This document shows positions 9,488 through 17,964 of a DNA stretch of 64,000 bases, in pieces. Numbering within the stretch: the stretch's first letter is position 1; each line of letters begins with the position of its first letter. The translations under genes were made by a program, and so were the position numbers. The notes beneath the pieces are model-generated. The model was not told the DNA's origin, searched no databases, and saw only the letters and a list, made by a program, of their open reading frames with translations. The stretch covers positions 1-64,000 of the forward strand of contig JAJDVQ010000008.1 in the NCBI GenBank assembly GCA_022826045.1. The letters are read 5' to 3'. Source of the stretch: Acidimicrobiia bacterium. GTDB taxonomy: Bacteria > Actinomycetota > Acidimicrobiia > Acidimicrobiales > Poriferisodalaceae.

Positions 9488-10396
9488 ATGACCACCGCCA
9501 GCAGCGGCATGCCTGCGCCGGCGATGGTCGAAGTCGCCGACGGGGTCGAGCTCGCGCTGCATTGCTTGGGGGGCGACGGCCCACCGCTGCTGTTCGTGCA
9601 CGCAACCGGATTCAACGGTCGGGTCTACGGCCCGCTTGCGAGCCGCCTCGTCGAGCACTTCACCGTCTGGGCGCCCGACCTGCGGGCACATGGCTGGAGC
9701 CCGCCGCCGGCGGACCGCGACTTCCTGTGGACGACGCTGGCAGATGACCTGCTGGCGATCGTCGATCACTTGGGCATCGCCGCTGGAGAGCTGGATTGCG
9801 TCGGCCACTCGATAGGTGCGGCCACGCTGCTGCTGGCCGATGCACGGCGACCCGGCACGATCCGGCGAATGTACGGCTACGAGCCGGTCGTGTGGCGCGT
9901 CGAGGAACGGTTCGGCCCCGGTGAGAACCCGCTGCTCGAATTCACCCACAAGCGGCGGGAGACGTTCGCGTCACGCGGTGAGGCCTTCGAGCGGTACGCC
10001 CCTCGCCCGCCGTTCGGGTCCATGAGGGCCGATGCCCTGGCGAGTTATATCGCGAACGGGTTCGAGGATCTGCCCGACGGCACCATCCGGCTGAGGTGCC
10101 GTGCGGCAGACGAAGCGGCGACCTACGACGGCGAATGGGTCTCGACGACAGCCTTGCTCGACGGCAGCCAGACACGCGTGGCCATCGGCAGGGGACTGCA
10201 GCGACCGCCACGCGAAGACGCGGACATCGGCGTGCCCGCGCACGAGGCGCTCGCCAACTCATGGCTCATCACCTACCCGCAATTGAGTCACTTCGGACCG
10301 TTCGAAGACCCCGATCTCATCGCAGCCGATGCGCTCGCTGCGTTGTCCGGCAGCCTCAGCGCAGACGTGCAGGCCGAGACGAACTCGGCCAGGTAG
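9488..10396 (+). CDS. Alpha/beta hydrolase
   Basis: 302 residues from ATG 9488. The fold is shown by the oxyanion region LLFVHATGFNG, nucleophile elbow GHSIG and a late His in QLSHFGPFEDP. Substrate unknown; it resembles esterases and haloperoxidase-like hydrolases. Its last 109 bases overlap, tail to tail, the 3' end of the minus-strand hydrolase. An in-frame ATG 30 bases earlier is less likely, because the added residues are not family-like. Confidence 0.78.
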   Translation: MTTASSGMPAPAMVEVADGVELALHCLGGDGPPLLFVHATGFNGRVYGPLASRLVEHFTVWAPDLRAHGWSPPPADRDFLWTTLADDLLAIVDHLGIAAGELDCVGHSIGAATLLLADARRPGTIRRMYGYEPVVWRVEERFGPGENPLLEFTHKRRETFASRGEAFERYAPRPPFGSMRADALASYIANGFEDLPDGTIRLRCRAADEAATYDGEWVSTTALLDGSQTRVAIGRGLQRPPREDADIGVPAHEALANSWLITYPQLSHFGPFEDPDLIAADALAALSGSLSADVQAETNSAR

Positions 10397-11217
10397 CCCG
10401 CCACCAGCTCGGGCTGGTCGCGGTGGGCCACGTGGCCGCAGTCGGCCATGAGGTGACCGTCAGCCCCCTTCACCCGCTCGGTGATCGTCCACACCTGTGC
10501 GTCTGTGGCGTACTGGTCGCCGTCGCCCTGCAGCACCAGCACTGCGCAGTCGATGCGCTCGAGCAAGGGCCGCATGTCCCACAGGCTGAACCGAGGTGTC
10601 AGCCAGGCGTCCCGCCAGCGCTCGAACGCGAGGCGGGGGTGGTCGTGGTGGCGGGCCAGTCCCGAGATGACCCGCTCGCGCTGACCGTTGATGGCCCGGA
10701 TGCCCTCGATGCAGACGTCCTCGATGAAGGTGTGGGGCGCGATGACCGCGACGCCGAGCGGGCTCACCGAGCCTGTGGCGGCGGCGATGAGGGCGATGGA
10801 AGCCCCGTCGCTGTGCCCAATCAGGATGGGCCGATCCACGTCGAGCTGTTCGAGCACCGCGGGCAGCACGTCTGCGGCCTCGCGCTCCATGAAGCCGTCG
10901 GCATAGGTCTGCGGCAGGGGATCGGAGCGCCCGTAGCCGCCGCGGTCATAAGCCACCACATCGAGACCGCAACGCCGTGCCAGCACGCTGGGCAGGTCGC
11001 GCCACTGCGTGATGCTGCCCAAGCCCTCGTGCAGCATCACGACAGTGGGTCGCTCGCCGGCCGGCCCATGCTCCCCGGTGGCGTCGCCGGCCGGCGTGAA
11101 GCGTCGCCAGGCGATGCCCATGCCGTCGACGGCGATGCGTCCGTCTTCGGTGCTCACCCCGGCGTGGACGCGATCGGGGGGTTCGGCCGCCGCTGCGGTC
11201 ACGGGATCGGCGCTCAA
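10288..11217 (-). CDS. Alpha/beta hydrolase
   Basis: About 309 residues. It shows TVVMLHEGLGS (oxyanion region), nucleophile elbow GHSDGAS, a likely acid in VLQGDGDQYA and the catalytic His in CGHVAHRDQPE. The start is uncertain. TTG 11217 overlaps the upstream esterase stop as TTGA, which fits coupled translation; GTG 11202 or GTG 11157 would also keep the fold. It follows the esterase gene on the same strand, so both may act on one ester-type substrate. The last roughly 27 residues, beyond the catalytic His, are encoded opposite the end of the plus-strand hydrolase. Confidence 0.77.
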   Translation of the reverse strand: MSADPVTAAAAEPPDRVHAGVSTEDGRIAVDGMGIAWRRFTPAGDATGEHGPAGERPTVVMLHEGLGSITQWRDLPSVLARRCGLDVVAYDRGGYGRSDPLPQTYADGFMEREAADVLPAVLEQLDVDRPILIGHSDGASIALIAAATGSVSPLGVAVIAPHTFIEDVCIEGIRAINGQRERVISGLARHHDHPRLAFERWRDAWLTPRFSLWDMRPLLERIDCAVLVLQGDGDQYATDAQVWTITERVKGADGHLMADCGHVAHRDQPELVAGYLAEFVSACTSALRLPDNAASASAAMRSGSSNGPK

Positions 11218-12812
11218 CCCCAGGCGCGTGCAACGGCTCGGGGCAACTCCTCGATCCACTGGATGAGGTCATGCCCGCACACACGCTCGGTCCATTCGTG
11301 GGGCGACTTTGCGAAGTGCAGCCAGGCCGCCCACGCCTCGGTGGCCTGGTGGAAACCGCCTTCGAGCGTGCCGGCGCACAGGTGCACGAATGGCGCCTCG
11401 GCGGCGTTCCAGCTCATCTGCTCGTTCGGCGGCATGCCGGTGGAATAGGCCATGGCGTGACCGAACTTGTCACGGTGCATGTGCCCGACAGCGAGCGCAT
11501 GGCCGCCGCCGTCAGAGGCGCCGAACACGCCGCGCTCGCTGCGATCCTCCGAGACGCCGAACGTCTGTGTCGCCCAGGCCGTCAGTTCCTCGACGAAGAA
11601 GCGCTGGTGGCGGTCGAATCGGTCGTTGTCGAAGCCCGGCAGGTACTCCATGGCGCGCTCGTTGCCATATCCGCCCATGGGCGCCGAGTGGGCTGCCACG
11701 AGCACGAAGCGGGGCACGATCTCGTTGGTGATACCCGCGTCAAGGCGCCGGATGTACGGGCCGATCATGCCGCCGTCGGTCGCATACAAGACCGGCAGCC
11801 GCTCGGCGACCGAGTGACCCGGCGGCAGGTACACCGTCACCGTGCGCTTGGAGCGCAGCGCCGTGCTGTCAATGGTGTGCACCTGGGTAGAGCCGCGCAG
11901 CTCGTCGTCAGGGTGTGAGGGCAGCTCGGCTGGCGCGTCGGGACCGCGGAAGCGGTGGGGCACCGGCCCGCGCTGGCCGCCCAGCAGGCTGCCCGCGTCG
12001 TCAAGCGGCCAGAAGCCGTAGCCGATCACGGCTTCCGGCAGACGTTCGATGCGCACGCTGAGCGCCCACAGATCGCCGCCGTCAACGTTGACGCCGTTCT
12101 CTTCGATGCGCCACATCGGCAGCTCGATGACCGGCCCAGGCAGCACGCCGGCAGCATCGCTGCGGCAGATGAAGGTGAGCTCGTCGCCGTCGGCCCAGCA
12201 TCCGGCCGGATCGGCGTCGAGTCGCGACGCGAGAAACCCCGGCGACGGGTCGCGCCAGACCCGGCACATGCGCTGGCCGGGCGGCAGGCCCGGAGTGTCG
12301 GCCCGTTCGCGGCTGAGCTCACGGTTGCGGCGATCGATCTCTGCACGCCGTTGTGCCAGCGTCGGCAGGCCGATGCGATTGCGGGACTCGTCGTCGACCG
12401 AGCCGTCCATCGGTGCCAGCACGAGGTCGCCCAGGTGCTGGGTGACCACGGTGCCGAACTGCTGGGGCCGTCCGCTCAGCAGGCTCATCTTGTCGGCGCA
12501 CTCGGCGAACACGACCCCGGCGCCTGCCTGCCTCGAACGGTGTGCGCGAGCGGCCAGCTCACCCGCAATCGACAGCGTCTGGGGCCCGCCGTGCACGCTG
12601 AGCGCCCGGGCAGCGCGCAGCGCCACCGGGCCGTCGGCCTGCTGCAGGTTGGGCGACCGGGCCAGCATCTGGACCAGCAGCGGCGCCTCGGACGGCTCGG
12701 CCATCTCGATGCGCGCCAGCAGGTCGGCGACTTCGCTGTCGGGTTGAGCGGATTCGCTCGGGGGCGCAGCGCCGTCTCGTTCGCCGTCCGAGGTGGTGCC
12801 GTCGCTGTCCAT
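11214..12812 (-). CDS. Putative esterase (Fes/esterase D-like) with an N-terminal DUF6624-like region
   Basis: 532 residues from ATG 12812, which has GAGGGG about 8 bases upstream. The C-terminal half (about 300-525) is an esterase-D/enterochelin-esterase type domain: RTVTVYLPPGHS, VLYATDGG, nucleophile in FGASDGG and a late His (VCGHDLIQW). The N-terminal part has QQFGTVV...SRNRIGLPTL, resembling the short DUF6624 domain; this is recall, not a search. No signal peptide is visible. It leads a two-gene unit with the following hydrolase. Substrate unknown. Confidence 0.72.
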   Translation of the reverse strand: MDSDGTTSDGERDGAAPPSESAQPDSEVADLLARIEMAEPSEAPLLVQMLARSPNLQQADGPVALRAARALSVHGGPQTLSIAGELAARAHRSRQAGAGVVFAECADKMSLLSGRPQQFGTVVTQHLGDLVLAPMDGSVDDESRNRIGLPTLAQRRAEIDRRNRELSRERADTPGLPPGQRMCRVWRDPSPGFLASRLDADPAGCWADGDELTFICRSDAAGVLPGPVIELPMWRIEENGVNVDGGDLWALSVRIERLPEAVIGYGFWPLDDAGSLLGGQRGPVPHRFRGPDAPAELPSHPDDELRGSTQVHTIDSTALRSKRTVTVYLPPGHSVAERLPVLYATDGGMIGPYIRRLDAGITNEIVPRFVLVAAHSAPMGGYGNERAMEYLPGFDNDRFDRHQRFFVEELTAWATQTFGVSEDRSERGVFGASDGGGHALAVGHMHRDKFGHAMAYSTGMPPNEQMSWNAAEAPFVHLCAGTLEGGFHQATEAWAAWLHFAKSPHEWTERVCGHDLIQWIEELPRAVARAWG

Positions 12813-12987
12813 GCCGCCCCTCGCCCGACTCTTTCGCATCCGCTTGCGGCAGCTCACGGGCTGCGCGGTCAGGCTACTGTCGGTGCCCGAGACGCTGCCG
12901 ATCTCGATGCCAGCGAGCATGCCGACACCTTCGTGTCGTCGCCGACCTGACCCCGAACCGAGCAGCCAAGAACCTCGAGGAGATCCC

Positions 12988-13770
12988 GTGAGCGAAGAAC
13001 CCCTTGTCCTCGTCGAGCAGCGCGGCTACGTGCAGATCCTGACGCTCAACCGCCCCGACGCGATGAACGCCTTCAACATGGGCTTGTCGGTGGCCCTCGG
13101 CGAAGCGCTCGAGGCACTGGATGCCAATCCAGACGCCCGGGTCGGGGTGCTCACCGGGGCGGGGCGCGGCTTCAGCGCCGGCATGGACCTCAAGGCGTTC
13201 GTGGAAGGCGGCGGCCTCGCAGGCATGCCCAATCCGCCCGAGCGGGGCTTTGCCGGCATCACCGAGAAGAGCGCGTCCAAGCCGCTCATCGCAGCGGTGG
13301 AGCGCTTCGCGCTGGCCGGCGGGCTGGAAGTGGCGCTGTCGTGCGATCTCATCGTGGCGTCCGAAGGCACGATGCTCGGCATCCCCGAAGTGGGCGTGGG
13401 CCTGTTCGCCGGTGCTGGCGCGCTGCTGCGGCTGCCGCGGCAACTGCCGTACAGCCTGGCCATGGAGATGGCACTGACTGCCGAGCCGATCACTGCCGAG
13501 GTGGCCCATCAGCACGGCATGGTCAACCGCGTCTGCCCGCGCGGCGAGGCCGTGAACGTCGCCGTCGAGATCGCTGAGCGCATCGCGCGCAACGCGCCGA
13601 TGGGCGTGCGCGCCTCCAAGCGCCTGATCCGCGATGTGCTGGGCGTGTCCGAGGACGGCTTCTGGGACTACCAGCGGCCGGCCATGGAGGAAGTCTTCGG
13701 ATCCGCTGACGCCATCGAAGGCGCTTCGGCGTTCGCGCAGAAGCGTGATCCTGTCTGGGAGGACCGCTGA
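12988..13770 (+). CDS. Enoyl-CoA hydratase/isomerase family protein (crotonase)
   Basis: 260 residues of crotonase fold. Oxyanion-hole parts are GRGFSAGMDLKAF and ALAGGLEVALSCDL; PEVGVGLFAGAG follows. It would act on acyl-CoA thioesters in fatty-acid or related catabolism. GTG 12988 has CGAGGAG about 6 bases upstream; longer in-frame extensions lack similarity. The next gene's apparent CTG start overlaps this stop by four bases (CTGA). Confidence 0.87.
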   Translation: MSEEPLVLVEQRGYVQILTLNRPDAMNAFNMGLSVALGEALEALDANPDARVGVLTGAGRGFSAGMDLKAFVEGGGLAGMPNPPERGFAGITEKSASKPLIAAVERFALAGGLEVALSCDLIVASEGTMLGIPEVGVGLFAGAGALLRLPRQLPYSLAMEMALTAEPITAEVAHQHGMVNRVCPRGEAVNVAVEIAERIARNAPMGVRASKRLIRDVLGVSEDGFWDYQRPAMEEVFGSADAIEGASAFAQKRDPVWEDR

Positions 13771-14363
13771 GCCGCTGGGACGAACGGGGCGACATCCCCC
13801 GCGGCGCCGCCTACGACGAACGCTGGGCCCAGAAGGCCGCGCGGGGCGAGTCCGTTCACGGCGAGGCCGATCTGGTCGATTCGCTGCTAGAGCCGGTCGG
13901 GAGCGTGCTCGACGCAGGCTGCGGGACAGGCCGGGTAGCGATCGAGCTGGCGCGCCGCGGGCACCATGTCGTGGGCGTCGATCTCGATCCTGCGATGCTC
14001 GACCTGGCGAGGCACAAGGCCCCCGAGATGGAGTGGCTGCAGGGTGATCTCGCGAGCACGGTCGTGGCCGACGCCGCTGGGCGTCAGCGCCGCTTCGATG
14101 TCGCGGTTGCTGCGGGCAACGTGATGATCTTCCTCGAGCGTGGTACCGAGGCGGCCGTCGTCGCCAACCTCGCTGCGCACCTGCGGCCCGGCGGCGTGCT
14201 CGTGGCCGGCTTCCAGCTCAGCGACGGCCACATGCAGATGCACGTCTACGACGCACTTGCGCGGGACAACGGGCTGGAGCTCGAATCCCGCTACTCGACC
14301 TGGGAGGGTGCCCCATTCGACGGGGGCGACTACGCCGTCTCGGTACACCGGCGAACCGGCTGA
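13767..14363 (+). CDS. SAM-dependent class I methyltransferase, apparent CTG start
   Basis: 198 residues. Motif I is VLDAGCGTGRVA, the acidic ribose contact is VGVDLDPAML, and a Rossmann core with LRPGGVLVAGF follows. Substrate unknown. The conserved N-terminal part (AAYDERWAQKAARG...HGEADLV) lies upstream of the first GTG (13905) and has no ATG, GTG or TTG back to the in-frame stop at 13746-13748. CTG 13767 is preceded by GGGAGG at 13757-13762 and overlaps the upstream stop as CTGA, so it is the best start. It is translationally coupled to the crotonase gene. Confidence 0.8.
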   Translation: MSRWDERGDIPRGAAYDERWAQKAARGESVHGEADLVDSLLEPVGSVLDAGCGTGRVAIELARRGHHVVGVDLDPAMLDLARHKAPEMEWLQGDLASTVVADAAGRQRRFDVAVAAGNVMIFLERGTEAAVVANLAAHLRPGGVLVAGFQLSDGHMQMHVYDALARDNGLELESRYSTWEGAPFDGGDYAVSVHRRTG

Positions 14364-14414
14364 GCCAACCTCGTCACGCCGATGCCGCTGAGGTGACGGG
14401 GTCGGGTCGGCTCA
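14361..14414. terminator. Nested inverted repeat between convergent genes
   Basis: TGAGCC (14361-14366) pairs with GGCTCA (14409-14414), and inside it CGTCAC (14372-14377) pairs with GTGACG (14393-14398). The outer arms contain both stop codons of the converging genes. There is no T-run, so intrinsic termination is uncertain. Confidence 0.35.
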
Positions 14415-14714
14415 GTCAGTGGGGAGACGGGCCAGCAGTTCGATCTTGCGTTCTTCGTACTCGTCGAACGTGATCTCGTCATTGTCGAACTGGGTCTGAA
14501 CCTCTTCGACGAGCCGGATCAGGTCAGCGGCCGACAGCTCCTCGTCGAGGTTGCCGTCGAGGACCGCGCCCGTGCCTTCATCGTCAGCTTCGGCAGCGAC
14601 CAGCGGTCCGCTCTGGGGGATCTTGCCCATGCGCTTGGCACGCTTGGCTTCCGCCTTGGCCTTCTTGGCCCGGTCCCGTTGCAGTTTCTCAAACGTCGTG
14701 CGACCAGCAGCCAT
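14412..14714 (-). CDS. Small basic protein with SHOCT-like C-terminus
   Basis: 100 residues from ATG 14714. The first third is very basic and helical (KLQRDRAKKAKAEAKRAK). The last roughly 38 residues (LSAADLIRLVEEVQ...YEERKIELLARL) resemble the SHOCT oligomerisation motif. It is probably cytoplasmic and may bind nucleic acid through the basic part, which is inference. A longer start at 14792 adds unrelated residues. Confidence 0.65.
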   Translation of the reverse strand: MAAGRTTFEKLQRDRAKKAKAEAKRAKRMGKIPQSGPLVAAEADDEGTGAVLDGNLDEELSAADLIRLVEEVQTQFDNDEITFDEYEERKIELLARLPTD

Positions 14715-14952
14715 GACAACACCTCGCGTACCGAACTTGCGCGTATCGAACTTGGGAACTCGGGACTCGGCGACCTGAGCGAGCGTCGGCAATGGGGCTC
14801 GCCGACGGCTGTCTCAGCGCAGTGACTCTGACCGCTTCGGGAGCAATCTGAGCCCAGACTGACTCGGCGGCAAATCAGTCCGCCCTGTCCGGAATTCCAT
14901 GCTACTGGCGGTTTGGCTTGATTTGAGCGCAGGCCAGAGTGGGTCTCTGCCG

Positions 14953-16626
14953 TCAGGCGTCGGGCCACGCATGGTCGGCGAAGCGGGTGCGCAGGAGCTT
15001 CTTGTCGATCTTGCCGGTGCCGGTCAGCGGTATCTCGGGCACGACGACGATGTCGTCAGGCAGCCACCACGACGCCACCCGGGGCCTGATCGCATCGAGC
15101 ACGGCGCCGGCATCGAGGGTGGCACCCGCGGCGAGCTCGACGATGAGCAGCGGCCGTTCGCCCCAGCGCTCGTGCGGCATGCCGATGACCGCAGCGGCCG
15201 CCACACCGGGCGCAACAAGCGCAGCGTTCTCGAGCTCGATCGAGCTGATCCACTCGCCGCCGCTCTTGATGACGTCCTTCGACCGGTCGGTCAGTGTCAG
15301 GTAGCCCTCGGCGTCGAGTGCGCCCACGTCGCCCGTGCGCAGCCATCCGCCCTCGGCGGGCGGCAGGTGCGAGTCCGCGAATGCGCCGGGGTCGGCGAGC
15401 TCGCCGAGGTAGTACGCGCCGCACATCCACGGACCGCGTGCCTGTATCTCGCCGACGCTGCGCCCGTCATGGGGCAGGACATTGCCGTCGGCATCGACCA
15501 CGCGCAGCTCGATGCCGTACAGCTCGCGGCCGGCTTTGGCCTGGCGGTCGCGCTGGGCGTCACGATCGCTGCGCTCGACCCGGTGCGTGAACCGACCTGA
15601 CGTGCCCTGGGTCATCTCGGTCATGCCCCAGACGTGGCTGACCGTGACGCCGTAGTCGTCTTCGAGCGTGTCGATGAGCACCCGCGGCGCGGCCGAGCCG
15701 CCGACGGCGACCTTCTGGAGCGAGGGCACGGTGCGCCCGGTGTCCTGCAGGTACTGCACGACGCCGAGCCAGATCGTGGGCACTCCCGCCGAGAACGTGA
15801 TGTCTTCGGCTTCGATGAGGCTCACGAGGGCTTCGGGGCTCAAGTCTGGGCCCGGCAGCACGAGCTTTGCTCCGCTCATCGCGGTGGCGAACGGCAGTGC
15901 CCAGCCGTTGACGTGGAACATCGGCACGGTGCCGAGCACGGCATGGCCCGAGTGCACGTCGTGGCCGTCGCCGGTGCAGGTGGCCCAGGTCTGCAGCACG
16001 ATCGACCGGTGGCTCTGCAGCACGCCCTTGGGGTTGCCGGTGGTGCCCGACGTGTAGCAGAGCGTTGCGGCGGCACGCTCGTCGAAGTCGGGCCACGCCG
16101 CAGGGCCCGGTGCGGCTGCGATCCAGTCCTCGTACGCGATCTCGCCGGGAAGGCCCGCAGGCGCATCGAGCCGGCCGAGCACCACCCAGCGGCGGACCGT
16201 CGGCGTGCGCGGGGCGAGCCGCGCAGCGATCTCGACAAACGACTGGTCGACCAGCACGACGCTGTCGGCGGCGTCATTGAGGATGAAGGCGAGCTGGTCA
16301 TCATGCAGCCGGGGGTTGACGGTGTGCAGCACGGCGCCGATGCCGGTGATGCCGTAGTAGGCCTCGAGGTGGCGGTGGTCGTTGCACGCAATGGTCGCGA
16401 CGCGTTCGCCGGGCCCGATGCCGTCGGCGACCAGCGCTCCGGACACCAGCCGGGCCCGCTCGGCCACCTCCCGCCAAGTGCTGCGCATGGTGACCCCCGC
16501 CGAGTCCACAGACACCACATCGGTGCTGGCATGGCTGCGGGCCGCATAGGAAATGAGGCTCGAGACCAGCAGCGGCCGATCCATGGTGTTGCCGAGCAGC
16601 ATGGGCTCGGCGGGCTCTGTCGTCAT
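14953..16626 (-). CDS. Acyl-CoA synthetase (AMP-forming, long-chain fatty acid-CoA ligase type)
   Basis: 557 residues of the ANL superfamily. The AMP-binding P-loop is CYTSGTTGNPKGV; later motifs are WGMTEMTQG, GWLRTGDVG and DRSKDVIKSGGEWIS, with the adenylation Lys in LTGTGKIDKK. It activates a carboxylic acid to acyl-AMP and then acyl-CoA, feeding beta-oxidation with the nearby crotonases and CoA transferases. ATG 16626 (MTTEPAEP) is chosen; ATG 16602 is an alternative. The epoxide hydrolase gene ends 37 bases upstream on the same strand, suggesting one transcript. Confidence 0.92.
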   Translation of the reverse strand: MTTEPAEPMLLGNTMDRPLLVSSLISYAARSHASTDVVSVDSAGVTMRSTWREVAERARLVSGALVADGIGPGERVATIACNDHRHLEAYYGITGIGAVLHTVNPRLHDDQLAFILNDAADSVVLVDQSFVEIAARLAPRTPTVRRWVVLGRLDAPAGLPGEIAYEDWIAAAPGPAAWPDFDERAAATLCYTSGTTGNPKGVLQSHRSIVLQTWATCTGDGHDVHSGHAVLGTVPMFHVNGWALPFATAMSGAKLVLPGPDLSPEALVSLIEAEDITFSAGVPTIWLGVVQYLQDTGRTVPSLQKVAVGGSAAPRVLIDTLEDDYGVTVSHVWGMTEMTQGTSGRFTHRVERSDRDAQRDRQAKAGRELYGIELRVVDADGNVLPHDGRSVGEIQARGPWMCGAYYLGELADPGAFADSHLPPAEGGWLRTGDVGALDAEGYLTLTDRSKDVIKSGGEWISSIELENAALVAPGVAAAAVIGMPHERWGERPLLIVELAAGATLDAGAVLDAIRPRVASWWLPDDIVVVPEIPLTGTGKIDKKLLRTRFADHAWPDA

Positions 16627-16663
16627 CTGGGGCAAGCCGGCGCCGGACCGAGGGGGCCTCGGC

Positions 16664-17794
16664 TCATCGGAGCAGGCTGAAGAAGGCGCGCACGTCGTCG
16701 ACGAACAGCTCGGGCTGCTCGAACGCGGCGAAATGGCCGCCTGCGGGCATGTCGGTCCAGTGACGGATATCGGAGTAGATCGGCTCAGACCATGAGCGCA
16801 CCGGGGGGATGATCTCGGCCGGGAACTTGGCAACGCCGGTCGGAACGTCCACTGTCATGCGGGGGAGCTGCCGGAAGCTCTCCCAGTACAGGCGGCCCGA
16901 CGAGGCTGCGTTGGCATTGAGCCAGTACAGCATGACGTTGTCGAGCATCTCGTCGCGGCCCAGCGTGTTCTCCGGATGCCCGTCGCAGTCGGTCCAGGCC
17001 CAGAACTTCTCCAGGATCCACGCTGCCTGCCCGGCAGGCGAATCGGTGAGGCCGTAGCCCAGCGTCTGGGGGCGGGTGGACTGCTGCTTCGAATAGCCGG
17101 AGTCCCAATCGTTGTAGTGCTTGGCCTTGGTGAGGGCCGCAATCTCCTCGTCGTTGGGCTCACGATCCTTGGGGCGGCTGCCGCGCATCACCATGTTCAG
17201 GTGGATGCCGATGCAGCGGTCGGGGTGACGGCTGCCGAGCGCGCTGGTGACGGCTGATCCCCAGTCGCCGCCCTGCGCGCCGAAGCGGTCGTAACCCAGG
17301 CCGGTCATGAGCTCAGCCCAGCAGTCGGCGATCTTCTCGATTCCCCAGCCGGGCTCGGTCGGCTTGGCGCTGAAGCCGTACCCGGGCAGCGATGGGCAGA
17401 TCACGTGGAAGGCATCGGCCGCGTTGCCGCCGTGCGCGACCGGGTCGGCTAGGGGCTCGATGACCTTGTGGAACTCGACCACCGAGCCGGGCCAGCCGTG
17501 GGTGATGACGATCGGCATCGCGTCGGGCTCGGGAGAGCGGACGTGGATGAAGTGCACGTCCATGCCGTCGACGTCGGCCATGTACTGGTCGAACCGGTTG
17601 AGCGCGGCTTCGCTGGCTCGCCAGTCGTAGGTGTTGGCCCAGTAGTCGCAGACTTCCTGGACGTAGGCGAGGGGGATGCCTTGGGACCAGTCGTCGACCG
17701 GTTCGGCGTCTGGCCAGCGGGTTCTCGCCAGGCGGTCTTTGAGGTCTGCCAGTTGTTCGTCTGGGACGTTGATCTGGAACGGTTCGATCTGCAT
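16664..17794 (-). CDS. Epoxide hydrolase (EHN domain, alpha/beta hydrolase fold)
   Basis: 376 residues, typical length. The N-terminal EHN domain (about 1-110, FQINVPDEQLADLKDRLA) is followed by the hydrolase core: HGWPGSVVEF (oxyanion region), nucleophile Asp in GAQGGDWGS and catalytic His in PAGGHFAAFEQPE. It would hydrate an epoxide to a diol through a covalent ester. Start ATG 17794. No signal peptide. It lies directly upstream of the acyl-CoA synthetase on the same strand. Confidence 0.9.
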   Translation of the reverse strand: MQIEPFQINVPDEQLADLKDRLARTRWPDAEPVDDWSQGIPLAYVQEVCDYWANTYDWRASEAALNRFDQYMADVDGMDVHFIHVRSPEPDAMPIVITHGWPGSVVEFHKVIEPLADPVAHGGNAADAFHVICPSLPGYGFSAKPTEPGWGIEKIADCWAELMTGLGYDRFGAQGGDWGSAVTSALGSRHPDRCIGIHLNMVMRGSRPKDREPNDEEIAALTKAKHYNDWDSGYSKQQSTRPQTLGYGLTDSPAGQAAWILEKFWAWTDCDGHPENTLGRDEMLDNVMLYWLNANAASSGRLYWESFRQLPRMTVDVPTGVAKFPAEIIPPVRSWSEPIYSDIRHWTDMPAGGHFAAFEQPELFVDDVRAFFSLLR

Positions 17795-17964
17795 CCGAGC
17801 ACGGTAGTCCGCTGGGTGCGTTTGCTCCCGGGGTGTACGAGGGCAGGCGCGCCCGTGCTTCAAACAGATGCGGCGCCTGTGCGCTGGTGCGGGGTTGCAG
17901 GGGCGCCGCATAACTGCGCGCGGCCGCACCTGCCCTCGCACACCCCTGCCTGCCGTCGTGTCAT

